Positions 47,301 through 57,894 of a stretch of 58,288 nucleotides of DNA are shown one piece after another; position 1 is the stretch's first letter, and every line of letters begins with the position of its first letter. A model generated the notes under the pieces. The model saw only the letters and a list, made by a program, of their open reading frames with translations. It ran no database searches and was not told the DNA's origin. Source of the DNA: Hymenochaete sp. R1 (lineage: Eukaryota; Basidiomycota; Agaricomycetes; Hymenochaetales; Hymenochaetaceae); assembly GCA_019400425.1 (NCBI GenBank), contig JAFREE010000150.1, forward strand, positions 1 to 58,288. The letters run 5' to 3'. Both the position numbers and the translations under genes were made by a program.

Positions 47301-47892
47301 TTTTCCAATTGCCGTTTATTCAACCCTCCGATGACCATGCCTATCATCGCCGCTGAAACTATGGAGAAGGCGTATAGGAAAGAATGGGCGAAGGCTCTGG
47401 AAAGGAAACTGTCTTTCAAGGAGAAGAGAAGCTTGATGGCTGTAATGGGAAGGCTCACCGTCGATAGGGCGTACGTTCTTCCTGCTGTGTTACATTCACT
47501 CGTACAGCCGCTCACTTTTTTTTTGAATCAGTTGGTTTGCTTTCTGGGAACCTGTAGATCCAGTCGTGCTCGGCATCCCCATGTACCACGAAATCATCCC
47601 CAAACGCGATGCCCGCGACCTTCGCACGATCCGAAGTAAATTGGAAACAGACAAATACGAAACCATCGACGATTGGGAGGCGGATATGGAGCTTATGGTG
47701 CATAATGCGATCAAGTTCAATGGTATTGAGAGCGAGGTCGGGCAGGTTGCGGTGCAGATGCAGAGTAAGATACGCGAGGAGTCTGCGAGGGTTAGAACGA
47801 TGTTGCAACAGCAGGGGAAGAAACGACCTGGGCTTGGAGAGGACAGGGCGGGCAGTAGTCAGGGCAGTGTGAAGAAGGTGAAGTTGTCATAG
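41400..47892 (+). CDS. TAF2: TFIID subunit TAF2 fused to three C-terminal bromodomains
   Basis: TAF2 is the promoter-contacting TFIID subunit with an aminopeptidase-like fold. I estimate about 1,900 residues in many exons. The N-terminus MNREHARKGFSIGHQKVVLE needs an unusual intron (41435-41525). Then come GYTELTIIPTTKDL, SVQVGG and RCWVPCLDNLWEKCTWEFEF. The degenerate zinc site HGLANQWIG (true peptidases have HExxH) lies near 42980, and LWLVNGLSSYIAGL and FVEQWIHGSGCPHFSF follow. HEAT-like repeats run to VRWCMLKLLDLVVRGSDEPL near 45450-45490. In the same uninterrupted exon a Pro-rich linker leads to bromodomain 1 (NCKTYNSP near 46150). Bromodomain 2 (YYEEIQNPMDLGTI, NCRLFNPP near 47310) and bromodomain 3 (YHEIIPKRDARDLRTI, NAIKFNG near 47703) follow. 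All three keep the acetyl-lysine-binding Asn. The stop is at 47890-47892, after VKKVKLS. Confidence 0.92.
41435..41525 (+). other. Candidate AT-AC intron at the start of TAF2
   Basis: Exon 1 (41400-41434) encodes MNREHARKGFS plus two bases. The sequence continues ATAAGTCATC and soon hits a stop, with no GT before it. Downstream, the frame of HQKVVLEIDF is open back only to a TGA at 41500-41502, and no AG occurs between that stop and 41526. Cutting at ATAAGT and at TATCCAC restores the frame exactly (FSIGHQKV). The interval has a CTGAC branch-like site about 25 bases before the AC, which suggests a U2-type AT-AC intron. Confidence 0.6.
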
Positions 47893-48433
47893 GGTTCATA
47901 TTGTTATGGTGCGGGTCTCCTGTGCATCCTTCCAAGACTGCAGCATCGGTCTTATCGTTGCATTTTATATCTCTCTCTCTTTGCTTCCTTTTTTTCTCGT
48001 ACCACTGACCTGAATCTGTTTGCACACCACCGTTGTTCTTTGCTTTGCTCGTGGTCATCTATCCGGACCTTACTCATCACCCTTTTCCTTCCTTTCCCGC
48101 TGTCGATGTCGTGTATCAATATCAATATTCGCGTAGTGTTACTGTAACTTGTGAAGTTGGATTTGCGTGGCAGCTTACATGCCCTATGTAATGGGGTCTT
48201 TTTCCCTTGCTGCCTCCGCTTCAACGCTTAGGATTATCGATATAGGAATTTCGAGCCTTTTATTCTAGGGAAATACTGAACTTTGCTCAAAGGTACACTT
48301 GGTCATAGTAATATGCATAGTTTGGAAATGCACAGAAAGGGCGCCGTCCACTCCTTTTTCCTTCCGTATTTTCTGTCTCTCCCCTAACTTCTACCACACT
48401 TCTCGCCCTCGGATTAACTCAAAAACTGACCAT
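47893..48433. other. TAF2 3' flank, nothing recognised
   Basis: About 540 pyrimidine-rich bases without a supported gene. Confidence 0.4.
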
Positions 48434-49104
48434 GACTAGTACTACGTCGGCTCCTTCAAACGTCCACTTGAGGAGCCTCCTCAGTCGCCGGTGCCATCGA
48501 AGAAACCCAAAAGCGACCTAGACACACTCTCAACCCTGGACGAAGAGATGAACGACTGCATCAAGAATGGCTGCAAGGATATCAACAATGCCAAGATCAG
48601 TAGATCCCTACTAGTAAGCGGCGCGGTTGAAAGACTTTGCAAACCATTGCGGGACGAACTAGCTGTTTGCGAAAGGCACCTACAAGCAAACCCAAACAGC
48701 ACGACCGCTCAGCAGAATGTAGCACGTCTCCAACCTCAGTTGAAGCACATCGACCAATGTGCGCAGCGGGTCAAGAACAAGCAGACACTAGTGAAGCTCG
48801 TTTTGATCCTTGAAAAGATCAAGGGGAAAAAAAAGAGGCTGGTGGAGCCAAGGCCTGCTCAAAGACGTACCTGGAACGCCGCCGCGATTAGGCTTTGACG
48901 GGGCTTCGCGAGACTCGGAATCCTTCTTTCATCGACATCGACAACGACATTGCAAAGTGGATAGAGCGGTCTGATACTGATAGCGCTCGCGACATCGATG
49001 TCAATCAGATCAAAGACTACTTGCTCGCTCCCAAGGATGACACGGCCAAAGCGACCGACCAAAACATGTTCGGATTCTTCACGACACGACAGTCGAGGTC
49101 GTAG
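48434..49104 (+). pseudogene. Hypothetical coding remnant, frame broken
   Basis: An open frame (about 48450-48898) encodes a helical, Lys/Leu-rich sequence with LDTLSTLDEEMNDCIKNGCK and KHIDQCAQRVKNKQTLVKLV. It has no in-frame ATG: the ATG at 48434 is in another frame, and a TAG lies just upstream in this one. A second frame (48895-49104) continues coding-like sequence (SFIDIDNDIAKWIERSDTDS). The only canonical splice between the two frames would be about 25 bases, too short for a usual intron. I do not recognise the family. Either this is a decayed gene or exons upstream were missed. Confidence 0.35.
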
Positions 49105-50028
49105 AGAATCGTGTCAGCTGGCAAAGTGAGTTAGAGAGTGACAAGGTGTTCTCGGAAATCTTGCGGGATGCCCGGATTTGGAAGTAGATTGGGGAGAAGA
49201 GAGCGGCGGTTGAGGCAGGGGTAAGCAAAATTAGATTCTATAGCAATGCCGGCGCCACCAGTACTAGTGGTACTACGGAGTAATAGTAGACTACTACTGT
49301 AGTAGCCGACTCGGAAATGCAATCTTATGCACTGCCAGTCTGAGTGTAGTAGTTCTTCTTGCTTCTCGCAGACCTTACATGCATTCATACTATGGGATGC
49401 GCAGAACAGTCCAGTGAGATGTTCGAGCGGGAGTCTCCAAGCAGAGTCGAGGCCCCAATCAATCGTTATCCTCGATCAAGCTAATGAGCGGCCGGTATGT
49501 TTGAAGTTCGTCGCACAAATCCCAACGTCCGAGCCTTGAAATAACGTCCGTTCAGCACATTCATGAAACTATTCAATTTAGTGTATGCTCTAGTCGTTAC
49601 TCAAGACTGAAGTACTTACTTGGTCTAAGAGTTGATGGCGGATCGGCTCTAAAAGCCATATCAAGAAAAGCAGATTTGTGGCGAGTCGCGTCGCCGGCGT
49701 CTAGGACATGGATTTTCAAGTTGTTTGTTTTCTATACTTACCTTCGTAAGTACACTGGCATAATGGGAAAATCCATTTAAAGGGATGGCCTGAAATCAAA
49801 TTCAGTGTAGTTTATCTAGTGAAAAGAGTCCCATACCTGGGCATGCCAAGTGACTACGAGTCAATAGGTCGGCAGACTCGGAATCGATGATGCAATGCTT
49901 CATTCAGACATCCGCATCCGGCGTAATCTCCTTCAAGTTCTCCAACTGCGAAATTGATCCACCATAATTTCCTCTTCACTGAAACCATCACGGTCATCGC
50001 CGCATACATCTACAGCGCAACAGAGACA
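49105..50028. other. Intergenic region with a short perfect hairpin
   Basis: No gene seen. At 49291-49305 CTACTAC and GTAGTAG flank a single T, and GTACTAGTGGTAC lies just upstream. The last 150 bases are the presumed promoter of the FAD oxidoreductase gene. Confidence 0.4.
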
Positions 50029-51294
50029 ATGAGCGGTTCTCAGCCCGAGAAGAAGAACATCGTCATCGTGGGCGGCGGCATCATCGGGTGCACTTCCGCT
50101 TACTACATCTCCCATCATCCATCTTTCTCCCCCGCCACAACCTCCATCACCCTCCTCGAAGCCTCCTCCATCGCAGGTGGTGCCTCAGGTAAAGCGGGAG
50201 GCCTCGTTGCGAAATGGGCATACCCTAAAGCACTTGTGGACGTTACGTTTGGAGAACACGAACGGCTTGCGAAAGAACACAATGGTGCTGAGCGTTGGGG
50301 TTGGCGATATACGAATTGTGGGAATTGGTCTGGTAGGGGACAGGATTTAGAGGCGAGTGAGATGACAGCAAAAGCGTCTTTGAACAAGAAGAAAGGTTTG
50401 ATACCTGGATCGGGAGGCGCTGGGTCAAGAGGAGCACCAGAAGACCTCGACTGGATTGGGGAAGGGTTGACGGATAAGTACGAGCCGATGGCGAAGGAGG
50501 GCGAGACGGCACAGGTCCATCCATATCACTTCACCACGAGCATGTGCAAGCTTGCGCAGGAGAAGGGCGTCAATGTCGTCTTTGGGAAAGTCACAGGGAT
50601 TGGGGACAACGACGGCGTCGTATCTTCGGTGACGTATACGGACAATGCGACTGGAGAAACTCACGAACTGCCGGCTACGCAGGTCATCGTTTCCGCAGGT
50701 CCATGGACGAAAACTATTCTCGACGACGTCCCTATTGTTGGTCTACGTGCTCACTCAATCACCATTCGTCCAACGCGCGAAGTCAGTGCATACGCCCTCT
50801 TTACCGAGATCGACATGCCAAACGGACGGCGGGCCTCGCCCGAAATCTATGCCCGCCCTTTTCAGGAGATCTACGCGTGCTCACCAGGTGACGGCGAGCC
50901 TCTTCCTGCATCGACTGCAGACGTGAAGGTAGATCAAAAGGTTTGCGAAGCGTTGTTTGAACAATGTAAAGCAATCAGCGCAGAGATGAGGGGTGGAGTG
51001 GTGACGGCAAGGCAGGCTTGCTATTTACCAAATACCAACGCTGGGCCAAGTGATTCACCGATAATAGGCGAGTACGAAAGGGTCAAGGGAGTTATTATTG
51101 CTGCGGGGCATACATGCTGGGTAAGTCTGCAAATCAGTACTTTGTACCAATCCTAAATTCAGGCGTATTCCTGTGGCATTTTACAGGGTATATGCAATGC
51201 TCCTGGAACAGCACGGGCTGTAAGTGAGCTGGTTTGGGAAGGCAGAATCTCCTGTGCAGACTTGACTGCGCTTTCGCCTCGATTTTTTATCTAG
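50029..51294 (+). CDS. FAD-dependent oxidoreductase, TDA3-like (DAO superfamily)
   Basis: There are two exons, 50029-51120 and 51187-51294, which sum to 1200 nt, giving 399 residues. The start MSGSQPEKKN at 50029 lies just before the Rossmann strand IVIVGGGIIGCTSAYYIS, whose GxGxxG motif binds the FAD ADP moiety. SITLLEASSIAGGASGKAGG follows, with the acidic residue that contacts the ribose. ATQVIVSAGPWTKTIL and the C-terminal GVIIAAGHTCWGICNAPGTA complete the flavin site; the last segment spans the intron. A frame extends upstream of 50029, but its ATG at 49954 would place a non-conserved segment before the motif. Relatives include yeast TDA3, linked to endosome recycling, and other D-amino-acid-oxidase-like proteins; the substrate is not known. 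Confidence 0.87.
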
Positions 51295-51756
51295 ATGAAC
51301 TTAACTGTCTCACAGCACCTTTCGCCGCCCTAATATAATACATGTTCCCCCAGCATAATTTTTCTTGGTAGTAGTATCTCTTGTGCTCGGACAGGTAGTA
51401 CTGTTGACGAGCTTTTGCCGAGACTCATTTCAAGTTGGTCGCAAATTTACCATACGAGCTCGTCTATTGGTAATTCCTATCGGCGATTTATGGAAATTTT
51501 CTTCAGTGGATTGCTTCGTTCTTGGGATGTTCTGAAGAAGTCGCGATGTGGTAGATGGCTGTGGCGTGTTGACTCGTATTTGTAATTTTTTTGCGCGACA
51601 CGGTCACGTGCGATAACATTTAGAGACTTTACCGACTTTCCTCTACGCGGCTTTCGAAGTTGGACGCGTTCCGAGTCCATTGTTTTCTAACTCTACGCCG
51701 TGTTAAAGGCTTCAGTCCTCTAGTGCGACTGCACAGGCTGGAAATAAAGCACCGGA
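51295..51756. other. Intergenic region, nothing recognised
   Basis: This is the 3' flank of the FAD oxidoreductase gene. It includes CACGTG near 51605 but no gene. Confidence 0.4.
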
Positions 51757-52783
51757 TTACAATTCCATTGACGCAAAACTACATCTATGACGACACAGTG
51801 CTTCAACATCTGCTACCTCTGCACGAGCATACAATCTTTACATGAACCAGGGAGCCTCATACCCCCCGATACAAACTATTTTACTAGCCTGGGATCCAAG
51901 TACGTCAAGCATGCCTATTACGGAGGCCATCGTAGGGAGTAATGGTTATGAACTATGGGGTTGCGAACCGCGACGGGGTTGTCGAGGATGGAATGGGTTG
52001 AGAGATGGATTGTTGGGAGTATGAAGGAGCTTCGATACGTGGTGGGATAGTACATCCATGTTCGGGAGTCTCAATGAGGGAATATGTCAGCCAAAGGTCT
52101 ATGAATGAGGCTGACAGATGACATACCTTTCCTCTATGCCACTTCGACGGCATATTCATATCCTTCGATCAATCTTCGCGCACCTTTCCATGACGCAGAT
52201 GCAAGTGGATGTCCACAGTGGGCTGGGTTATCCAAGCCATAGAGCAGGTGAGCCTTTGAGGGTCGACGTAAAAGGCTGACCGCCATTGTAAGTTGGTGGG
52301 GAGAGAGAAACTGCAAGCAGGCTTTACGAGGTCGTGGGATGTACACACACGAACGACTCGATGGATGGTTGACTAGGAAGCGGCTGACATGCAGGTGGCA
52401 CGACGCGTAACTGGGTTGTCGATAGAGCAAGACTGTCGAAGGACCTAACAGGTATGCTCGTAGCTACGCGGTATGCCCGGGGTGTCGTCCACGATGGGTC
52501 GGACGACGGTGGCTACTACTATCCTGGAGCTTCTTGAGAGACGGACTATGAGTGTTCACAACTGGGCCCATAAGGGAGACCTCGACCAGACGCATGAAGG
52601 AGTGCGCGACTTGGCCATTAGAGGAAACCCTTTGGTGGGAGCAGATGCAAGTCAGAAGACAAGAGAGCGGCGAGGGATTCAAAATGCAGTTGGTCAGTTC
52701 TTATACACTTGAAAGAGTCAGCCCTTCGAGATCCTATTTTGGAACGTTGCGGGCTTGCCAAAGAGAGCCAAACGTCAGCCTAC
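51757..52783 (+). repeat. Dispersed repeat, copy 2 (about 1.03 kb)
   Basis: Direct-orientation copy of 3849-4878. Similarity starts at TTACAATTCC in both and ends at AGAGCCAAA..AGCCT. Differences are scattered substitutions and small indels, for example a shortened GAGAG tract near 52310. The flanks of the two copies are unrelated, so this is a dispersed element and not part of a larger duplicated block. Confidence 0.85.
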
Positions 52784-53318
52784 TACAGATTCTGAAGCTG
52801 ACTGATCCAGTCCTCACTGCCCCCAGACACTCGAATCTTGGTATTAAAAGACGGGATAATGTTCAATGAAAGTCGTACGGACTATATAAGTTTCAAAGTG
52901 GTTTGAGTCCCGTGCAATGTGCTTCACCGGCAATTGACCCAAAGAAATTCTAATTCATTGTATCAAAGAAGGATAACATCTGCACGCTGACTTGAAAGTT
53001 CGAGGGAGCATTGCGCCCTCATGCCCTCTCCGGAGTGACTGATTTTTGCGTCACATCGGTCCAACGAGAGGCACAGCGAACGAGTCCCATTTCACTGTTT
53101 GGATCGGTCCGCCCTTGAAGCGAGCAAAAAGTTGGTAACGAACATACCACCGCGGAAGGCGGTACTGTTATATTGCAAAGAATTACCACCATCTCATGCT
53201 GTCTCGATTACCTTTTGAGGGATCCATGAATCGAACGATTCGACGCTTGTCCATTCTCCGTATAACTATGGATTCCCGACTTTAAATCGTCTCCTGTCTC
53301 CGTGAAAATATACCGCCA
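52784..53318. other. Spacer, nothing recognised
   Basis: No gene or repeat recognised in these 535 bases. Confidence 0.4.
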
Positions 53319-54355
53319 TTAGCTCAAACCCATAAAACAAAAATAATATTCCATACGCCTTATATCTTTAATGCAGCCTGAGCTTCCCTGTCGCGATAAA
53401 CAAGGTGAGTCGCGCCCAGGTTTCCACATCCTGATGCCGTATCGTCTCACTCGTTTTGCTTTCCCCTCCCCTTCACTGATTTCAAAACTGTCAACTTCCC
53501 CCCACGGTTCAACATCGTATCGCTTGCCACGTATATGTCTCAGAATACTGTCCACCTTCCGTGGATAGAAACCAACGTTCCATATATGGGAGGTTTTCCA
53601 TCATTGCAGCCTGGATGATGGATTCTGGAGCCGATCTGTCAGAATTTTCAGCGATGAAGAATGCTTCATCAGCTCGATCCTGGAAACCCTCGAAAACCGA
53701 AGACGCCGACCGTGATCCTCTAAGCCTGTTCTCCTTCAGCCGTCGGAGGAGTTTGGAGAATCTATAAAGAATATCTGGGCCTTGAAGCGGCTCTGAGTCA
53801 AATATCCAGTTATTGAAGCGAATATTGACCTATTCCTTGATGTTCTCTCGAATGGCATTAGAAATTTCCTTCATCTCCGTCGCACGCTTCCCTGCGTTTC
53901 TAAAAGTCCGTTCCGTGCAGACGTGCCAACAGACCGTTAACTTGAGGGCGTCCATTCCACGCACTATTTCCTTCGCCTTGCCCTCGACGTAACGAAACTT
54001 CATTTCGAGTTCTTTCGCTTCCGAGCGCCGCCTTCAAGCGCTTCATGAGACTCGATTTCATTGTTCTGCAACCTGTCCACATAGTCCGCATCCTAGTGTA
54101 AGAAGCTGAGACCGTTTTGTTGGGCCACAAGATTATCCCTTCGTGTGTATTGATTCGCCTCAGTGTTCTCGTAATAATCCGCCGAGACCCTTCAAAAAGC
54201 TTAGCTCTGTTCAACTTTCCTTTGTAAGAGCGAGTGGCGGCCGGGGAGAATGCGCGACGGCGTACGGTCCTTGCGTTTCTTTCCAGGCATGAAATAGGGA
54301 TAACAAAGAAGATGAAAAGGAGGAAGTCAGCCTGAAAGTGTCGGATAGAGTCCAA
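53319..54355 (-). pseudogene. Possible unrecognised gene or gene remnant
   Basis: Several minus-strand segments look protein-coding but lie in different frames. They include EMKFRYVEGKAKEIVRGMDA near 54010-53950 and FEGFQDRADEAFFIAENSDR near 53690-53630. APESIIQAAMMENLPYME follows, then EPWGEVDSFEISEGEGKAKR near 53500-53440. Short introns could link some of them, but stops between the segments, for example in the IRENIKE frame near 53840, prevent a clean model by eye. No known domain is recognised. It is either a multi-exon gene of unknown family or a decayed one. Confidence 0.3.
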
Positions 54356-54564
54356 AGTTGCGGATGTTCACGACTTAACGATGGTGGATGGTGGAAGAAC
54401 TACTGAACTGAGCGTTCGAACGGGAGGAATGAGTGTCGATCACGCCTGAGCCAATTGCTTGAACAAGCACTTAGAAGACGACCACGACTGACTGGAGCAC
54501 GTCGTTCGTCACTACTGACTGGTCTATACTTCAGCTGCTCAAAATTTCTCTCATCGGTCACAGA

Positions 54565-56195
54565 ATGGAAAACGAACGGCAGCGAGGCTCCGAAGAGCCA
54601 ACAATATCAGCGCTGAGAGAAGAGGAAGAAACGAGCACCCCACCACCTCCAACGTCTGTATCCAAATTCAGAGTGAAGCTGAAGGTCAAACCGCCCGTCG
54701 AGCGCTCAGAAACTCTTATGTTGACACCTGATACCGGCGGTTCATCTTCAATACCACCGAAAGGAAAAATGGTAGTGAGCGAAGATGGGGATGGTTCCGA
54801 ATCTGGTGAAGAGGAGGACCAGCTAGCAGATGATGATGACGACGCCCCACCTGCATCCGTTCAGGGAACGCCATCAAAGATAACGCCCGTACCTACGCCT
54901 CCGTCAACAGCAGGAAGGGGGCGTGGCTCGGGTCGCGGTGGCCGAGGACGGGGACGAGGAAGGGGTCGCGGTGGAGCCGCTAATGCGATTCTTGAACCAC
55001 CGCAAACGATATTCGAGGTTTCCCCCAGTGGTCTTCCGGTTGCACAAGCAGAACACGGAACCCCAGGGATTATGGAAACAGCCAGTGCGAGTGGAATCAG
55101 TACGCCGTCTGGTAAACCCCCCAGGAAACGCGCAAAGAGGGGTGAGGGAGAACGGGCGAAAGCTGCGAGAAAGCCAAGGCATGTTCCTCCCAGTTATTCT
55201 GGCATTTGCATCATGAACTGACCAATTTCTCTGGGTAATCAGAGCCTCCAAACTCGCTAAGCTGCAACAGGATGACGCAGTAAGCGTGGTCAGTGAATGT
55301 ATGTCCCAAATCTTTTCCCCTGTCCGTACCAGGAAAATTCACATCGGTTTCAGCATTTGGAGGCACTGCGCCTTCTTCACCAGGAATGCGTGAACCGTTT
55401 TCAACGCCCGACCTCGACCCAGCCCCCACAATATCCCTCCCACCATCTATTGCGGACGTTCCTCCCCTCCACCTCGACCCAGCAACACCAATTCCAGTGT
55501 ACCGCCTGCCTACGAAACCTTTCCTCGTCCAAGCACCCCCTAAAATCCCAAGCGGCTTTGCACTACCCAATCCACTCGACCGAGGACCACTCGCCTCAGC
55601 TCACGTTCGCCGATGGCGCACTGCCAAGCGTGCGATACGTGGTATTGCAGGCGGTCAATGGTTTGTGCAGACATGGGTTGGCGAGAAAGATAGCGCGTAC
55701 GATGAAATGAGGAAGAACGGCGACTCTGCTATGGGGACGCCAGTCCCTATATCGACGCCTTACGACCCAACTATGCCCCAGAACCTCCATGGAAATTTAC
55801 CGCCACTCGCACCAGCAGGGGAATCTGCACTGGAAACAGCGTCTGCTAATTTATCAGAGCATGGAGGTCCCGATCCTTACGACCTTTCGAACGAGCAACC
55901 GTCTGGTGGCACTGGGAATTCGGGAAGAAACCGTGATCCATCATCACCTACTTTTGGTCCTTCCAAGATGCACTCTATTTCAGCCCCCCTTCCGCCTCCA
56001 CTGACGATCAGGCGCTCGAGGAAGAAGGCCCCACGGGCTGGGTCTGCCTCAAAGGAAAGAGATGGTTCACCGCACCTGAGTGCCGGGGGACATGGGTATG
56101 AAAATTCGAGTATGGTCCGTCAACCGTCGAAAATGCGGCTAGCAGTTTCTGCACAGGACTCTGATATGGATGTTGATGAGGGTGCTGTGTATTGA
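54565..56195 (+). CDS. RG-rich, low-complexity nuclear-type protein; weak resemblance to INO80 subunit Ies4
   Basis: Three exons, 54565-55178, 55243-55298 and 55354-56195, sum to 1512 nt, giving 503 residues. The first intron is best read as GC-AG (AAG then GCATGT), since no GT donor nearby keeps frame. The start is MENERQRGSEEPTISALREE. A basic FRVKLKVKPP segment, an acidic stretch and an RG-repeat (GRGRGSGRGGRGRGRGRGRG) follow, then the nuclear-signal-like KPPRKRAKRGEGER. A conserved-looking block RWRTAKRAIRGIAGGQWFVQ continues as TWVGEKDSAYDE near 55606-55700. That block loosely resembles the core of yeast Ies4, a subunit of the INO80 chromatin remodeller; this is a hint only. The remainder is Ser/Pro-rich and ends DSDMDVDEGAVY. 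Confidence 0.7.
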
Positions 56196-56503
56196 AAGTC
56201 AAGCACATTATGTCATTTTCCCTTCTTCCTTAACTTATTGATTTGGAATCTCCCTCCACGGATTGCTGTTTATCTCACGTTTTGTAGTTTACTTGAGTTG
56301 GTACATTGATAGTATGTGATATGTAGTGTCCTGGTTCGCATTGCCGGTCATCGCGCATCTCTTCGTTCGATGTGTTCACCGACAACTGATCCCACACTCG
56401 TGGAGAAGCTTTGAAAGCCCAAACCTCAAGAAGATATATAAACACTACAAAATCTACGTAATCAGTACTCGTTTACAATGTCATCTCGCTCGACGGGTCC
56501 ACA
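56196..56503. other. Convergent 3' region
   Basis: About 300 bases between the stop codons of two converging genes. Nothing else recognised. Confidence 0.4.
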
Positions 56504-57894
56504 TCATGAAGAAACAGGTAGAGGGGACGAAGCGTTTGTGATCACTTCAGTATCTCGACCTTCACTAACTGCCAGCTCGCTCATTTTTGACTCAAGGGTC
56601 GACGTTTCTGGAGCTCCTATAGCAGTTTCTGACGAAGACTCAGACGTCCTAATATAAAAAGTAGTTCAGTACTTGTTTTTCTCCTATAATCAGACCGCTG
56701 GGGACACTTACGCAGGTCTTTCACTTCCATCTAAAGTAGCCGGCGAAGTATCGGTCCGGTCTGAAGCTTCAGTCGTAGGAACCCGAGTACCGTCTTCGGC
56801 GATGCGACACAACCTTGGATCAATGAGTTGGAGTCAGAATTCAGAATTTGGAAATTGTTTGCCATCGAGTAAGCCGAAAGGTAAATTAATACGCACTTTA
56901 CGACCTGGTCCCAGTAACTCACAGGCTCGAACTCATATTCAAATTTCCCGCCAAAATCTGCATCCAACTGTTCTGCAGGAATGAGCTCAAGCAGATCAGG
57001 ATTGAAGCGGATCTAACGATATTTCTTTAGAAACAGAGAGCGAAAATTTGTTTAACAGGGAAGAAGACGCACCTTATCACGAGTAACCGGATCCATGAAA
57101 GGCGCAATACCCTTATAGAAAAATGCCAGAATCATTGGCATGTTCACCACTAACCCCCTCCCTAACGTCTCCGGGTAATGCGCCTGCAAAATATGCAACA
57201 CCTTCCTTGCGACACCTATAGAGGGGTTCGTCCGGAGCGTCGTAGACTTGTAGTCGACCACGATCGCGACGGACTCGACGCCGGGCGGTTGAAGGTCTTT
57301 TGCGCGTTCGAGGCACCAGACCAGGTGTCGGAGTTGGCGGGGGCTTTGTTGCGTGTTTTCGTGTCCGGGGCGCATGTAGATGACGGGTCGGCCGTCTTTG
57401 TCGAAGCCGTTTAGGATTCTTAGAGTTTTAGTTGAGTAGTTAACTACTTCAATTTCGGTCAGTAGATGGAAGGGTTCGATACTCACATCTTCCCCGACTC
57501 GCTCTCAATACGGACTTCCTCTGGAGGGATCAGGTCTGGCTTGTATTCCCTCCTCCATTCCAGCGTCGTCACCAGTCGCTTCTTTGCATCCTCTAGCTTC
57601 CACTTCGCAGCACGCATATACCGCGGGATCGTGTCTGCTTTGTCGAGCCAGCGTTTCTCCCACACGTAGTATTCATCAGTTTCCGGTAGAGAAACTTCTT
57701 TTGAGTACTGCAGATCAAGAGATATAGCGTGTAGTAGATTGGGAATCAGTGGGATGATTTGAACATATCGAGAAAATGTGTGTGCTCACCTCCGTTAGCT
57801 TTTCAATAGCACTTTGCTGTTCCTCCGAGTAGGTCCACGGTTTCACGACAGTCTCTTCGGCTGGTCCGGCATGTACAAGATTCGTCTTCACCAT
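56504..57894 (-). CDS. CRAL-TRIO (Sec14-like) lipid-transfer protein
   Basis: Six exons (57894-57790, 57707-57487, 57418-57073, 57012-56897, 56813-56712, 56648-56504) sum to 1035 nt, giving 344 residues. The start is MVKTNLVHAGPAEETVVKPW. The CRAL-TRIO N-terminal helical region (EKRWLDKADTIPRYMRAAKW, VTTLEWRREYKPDLIPPEEV) spans roughly 35-110. The lipid-binding domain follows, with IILNGFDKDGRPVIYMRPG, SVAIVVDYKSTTL, and ILQAHYPETLGRGLVVNMPM. FFYKGIAPFMDPVTRDKIRF comes next, and EQLDADFGGKFEYEFEPVSY is the conserved LP.E.GG-type end. The last 80 residues are Ser/Thr-rich and variable. Such proteins present phosphatidylinositol or other lipids between membranes; the exact ligand is unknown. 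YPE(T/R)LG and the GG motif are intact. Confidence 0.92.
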
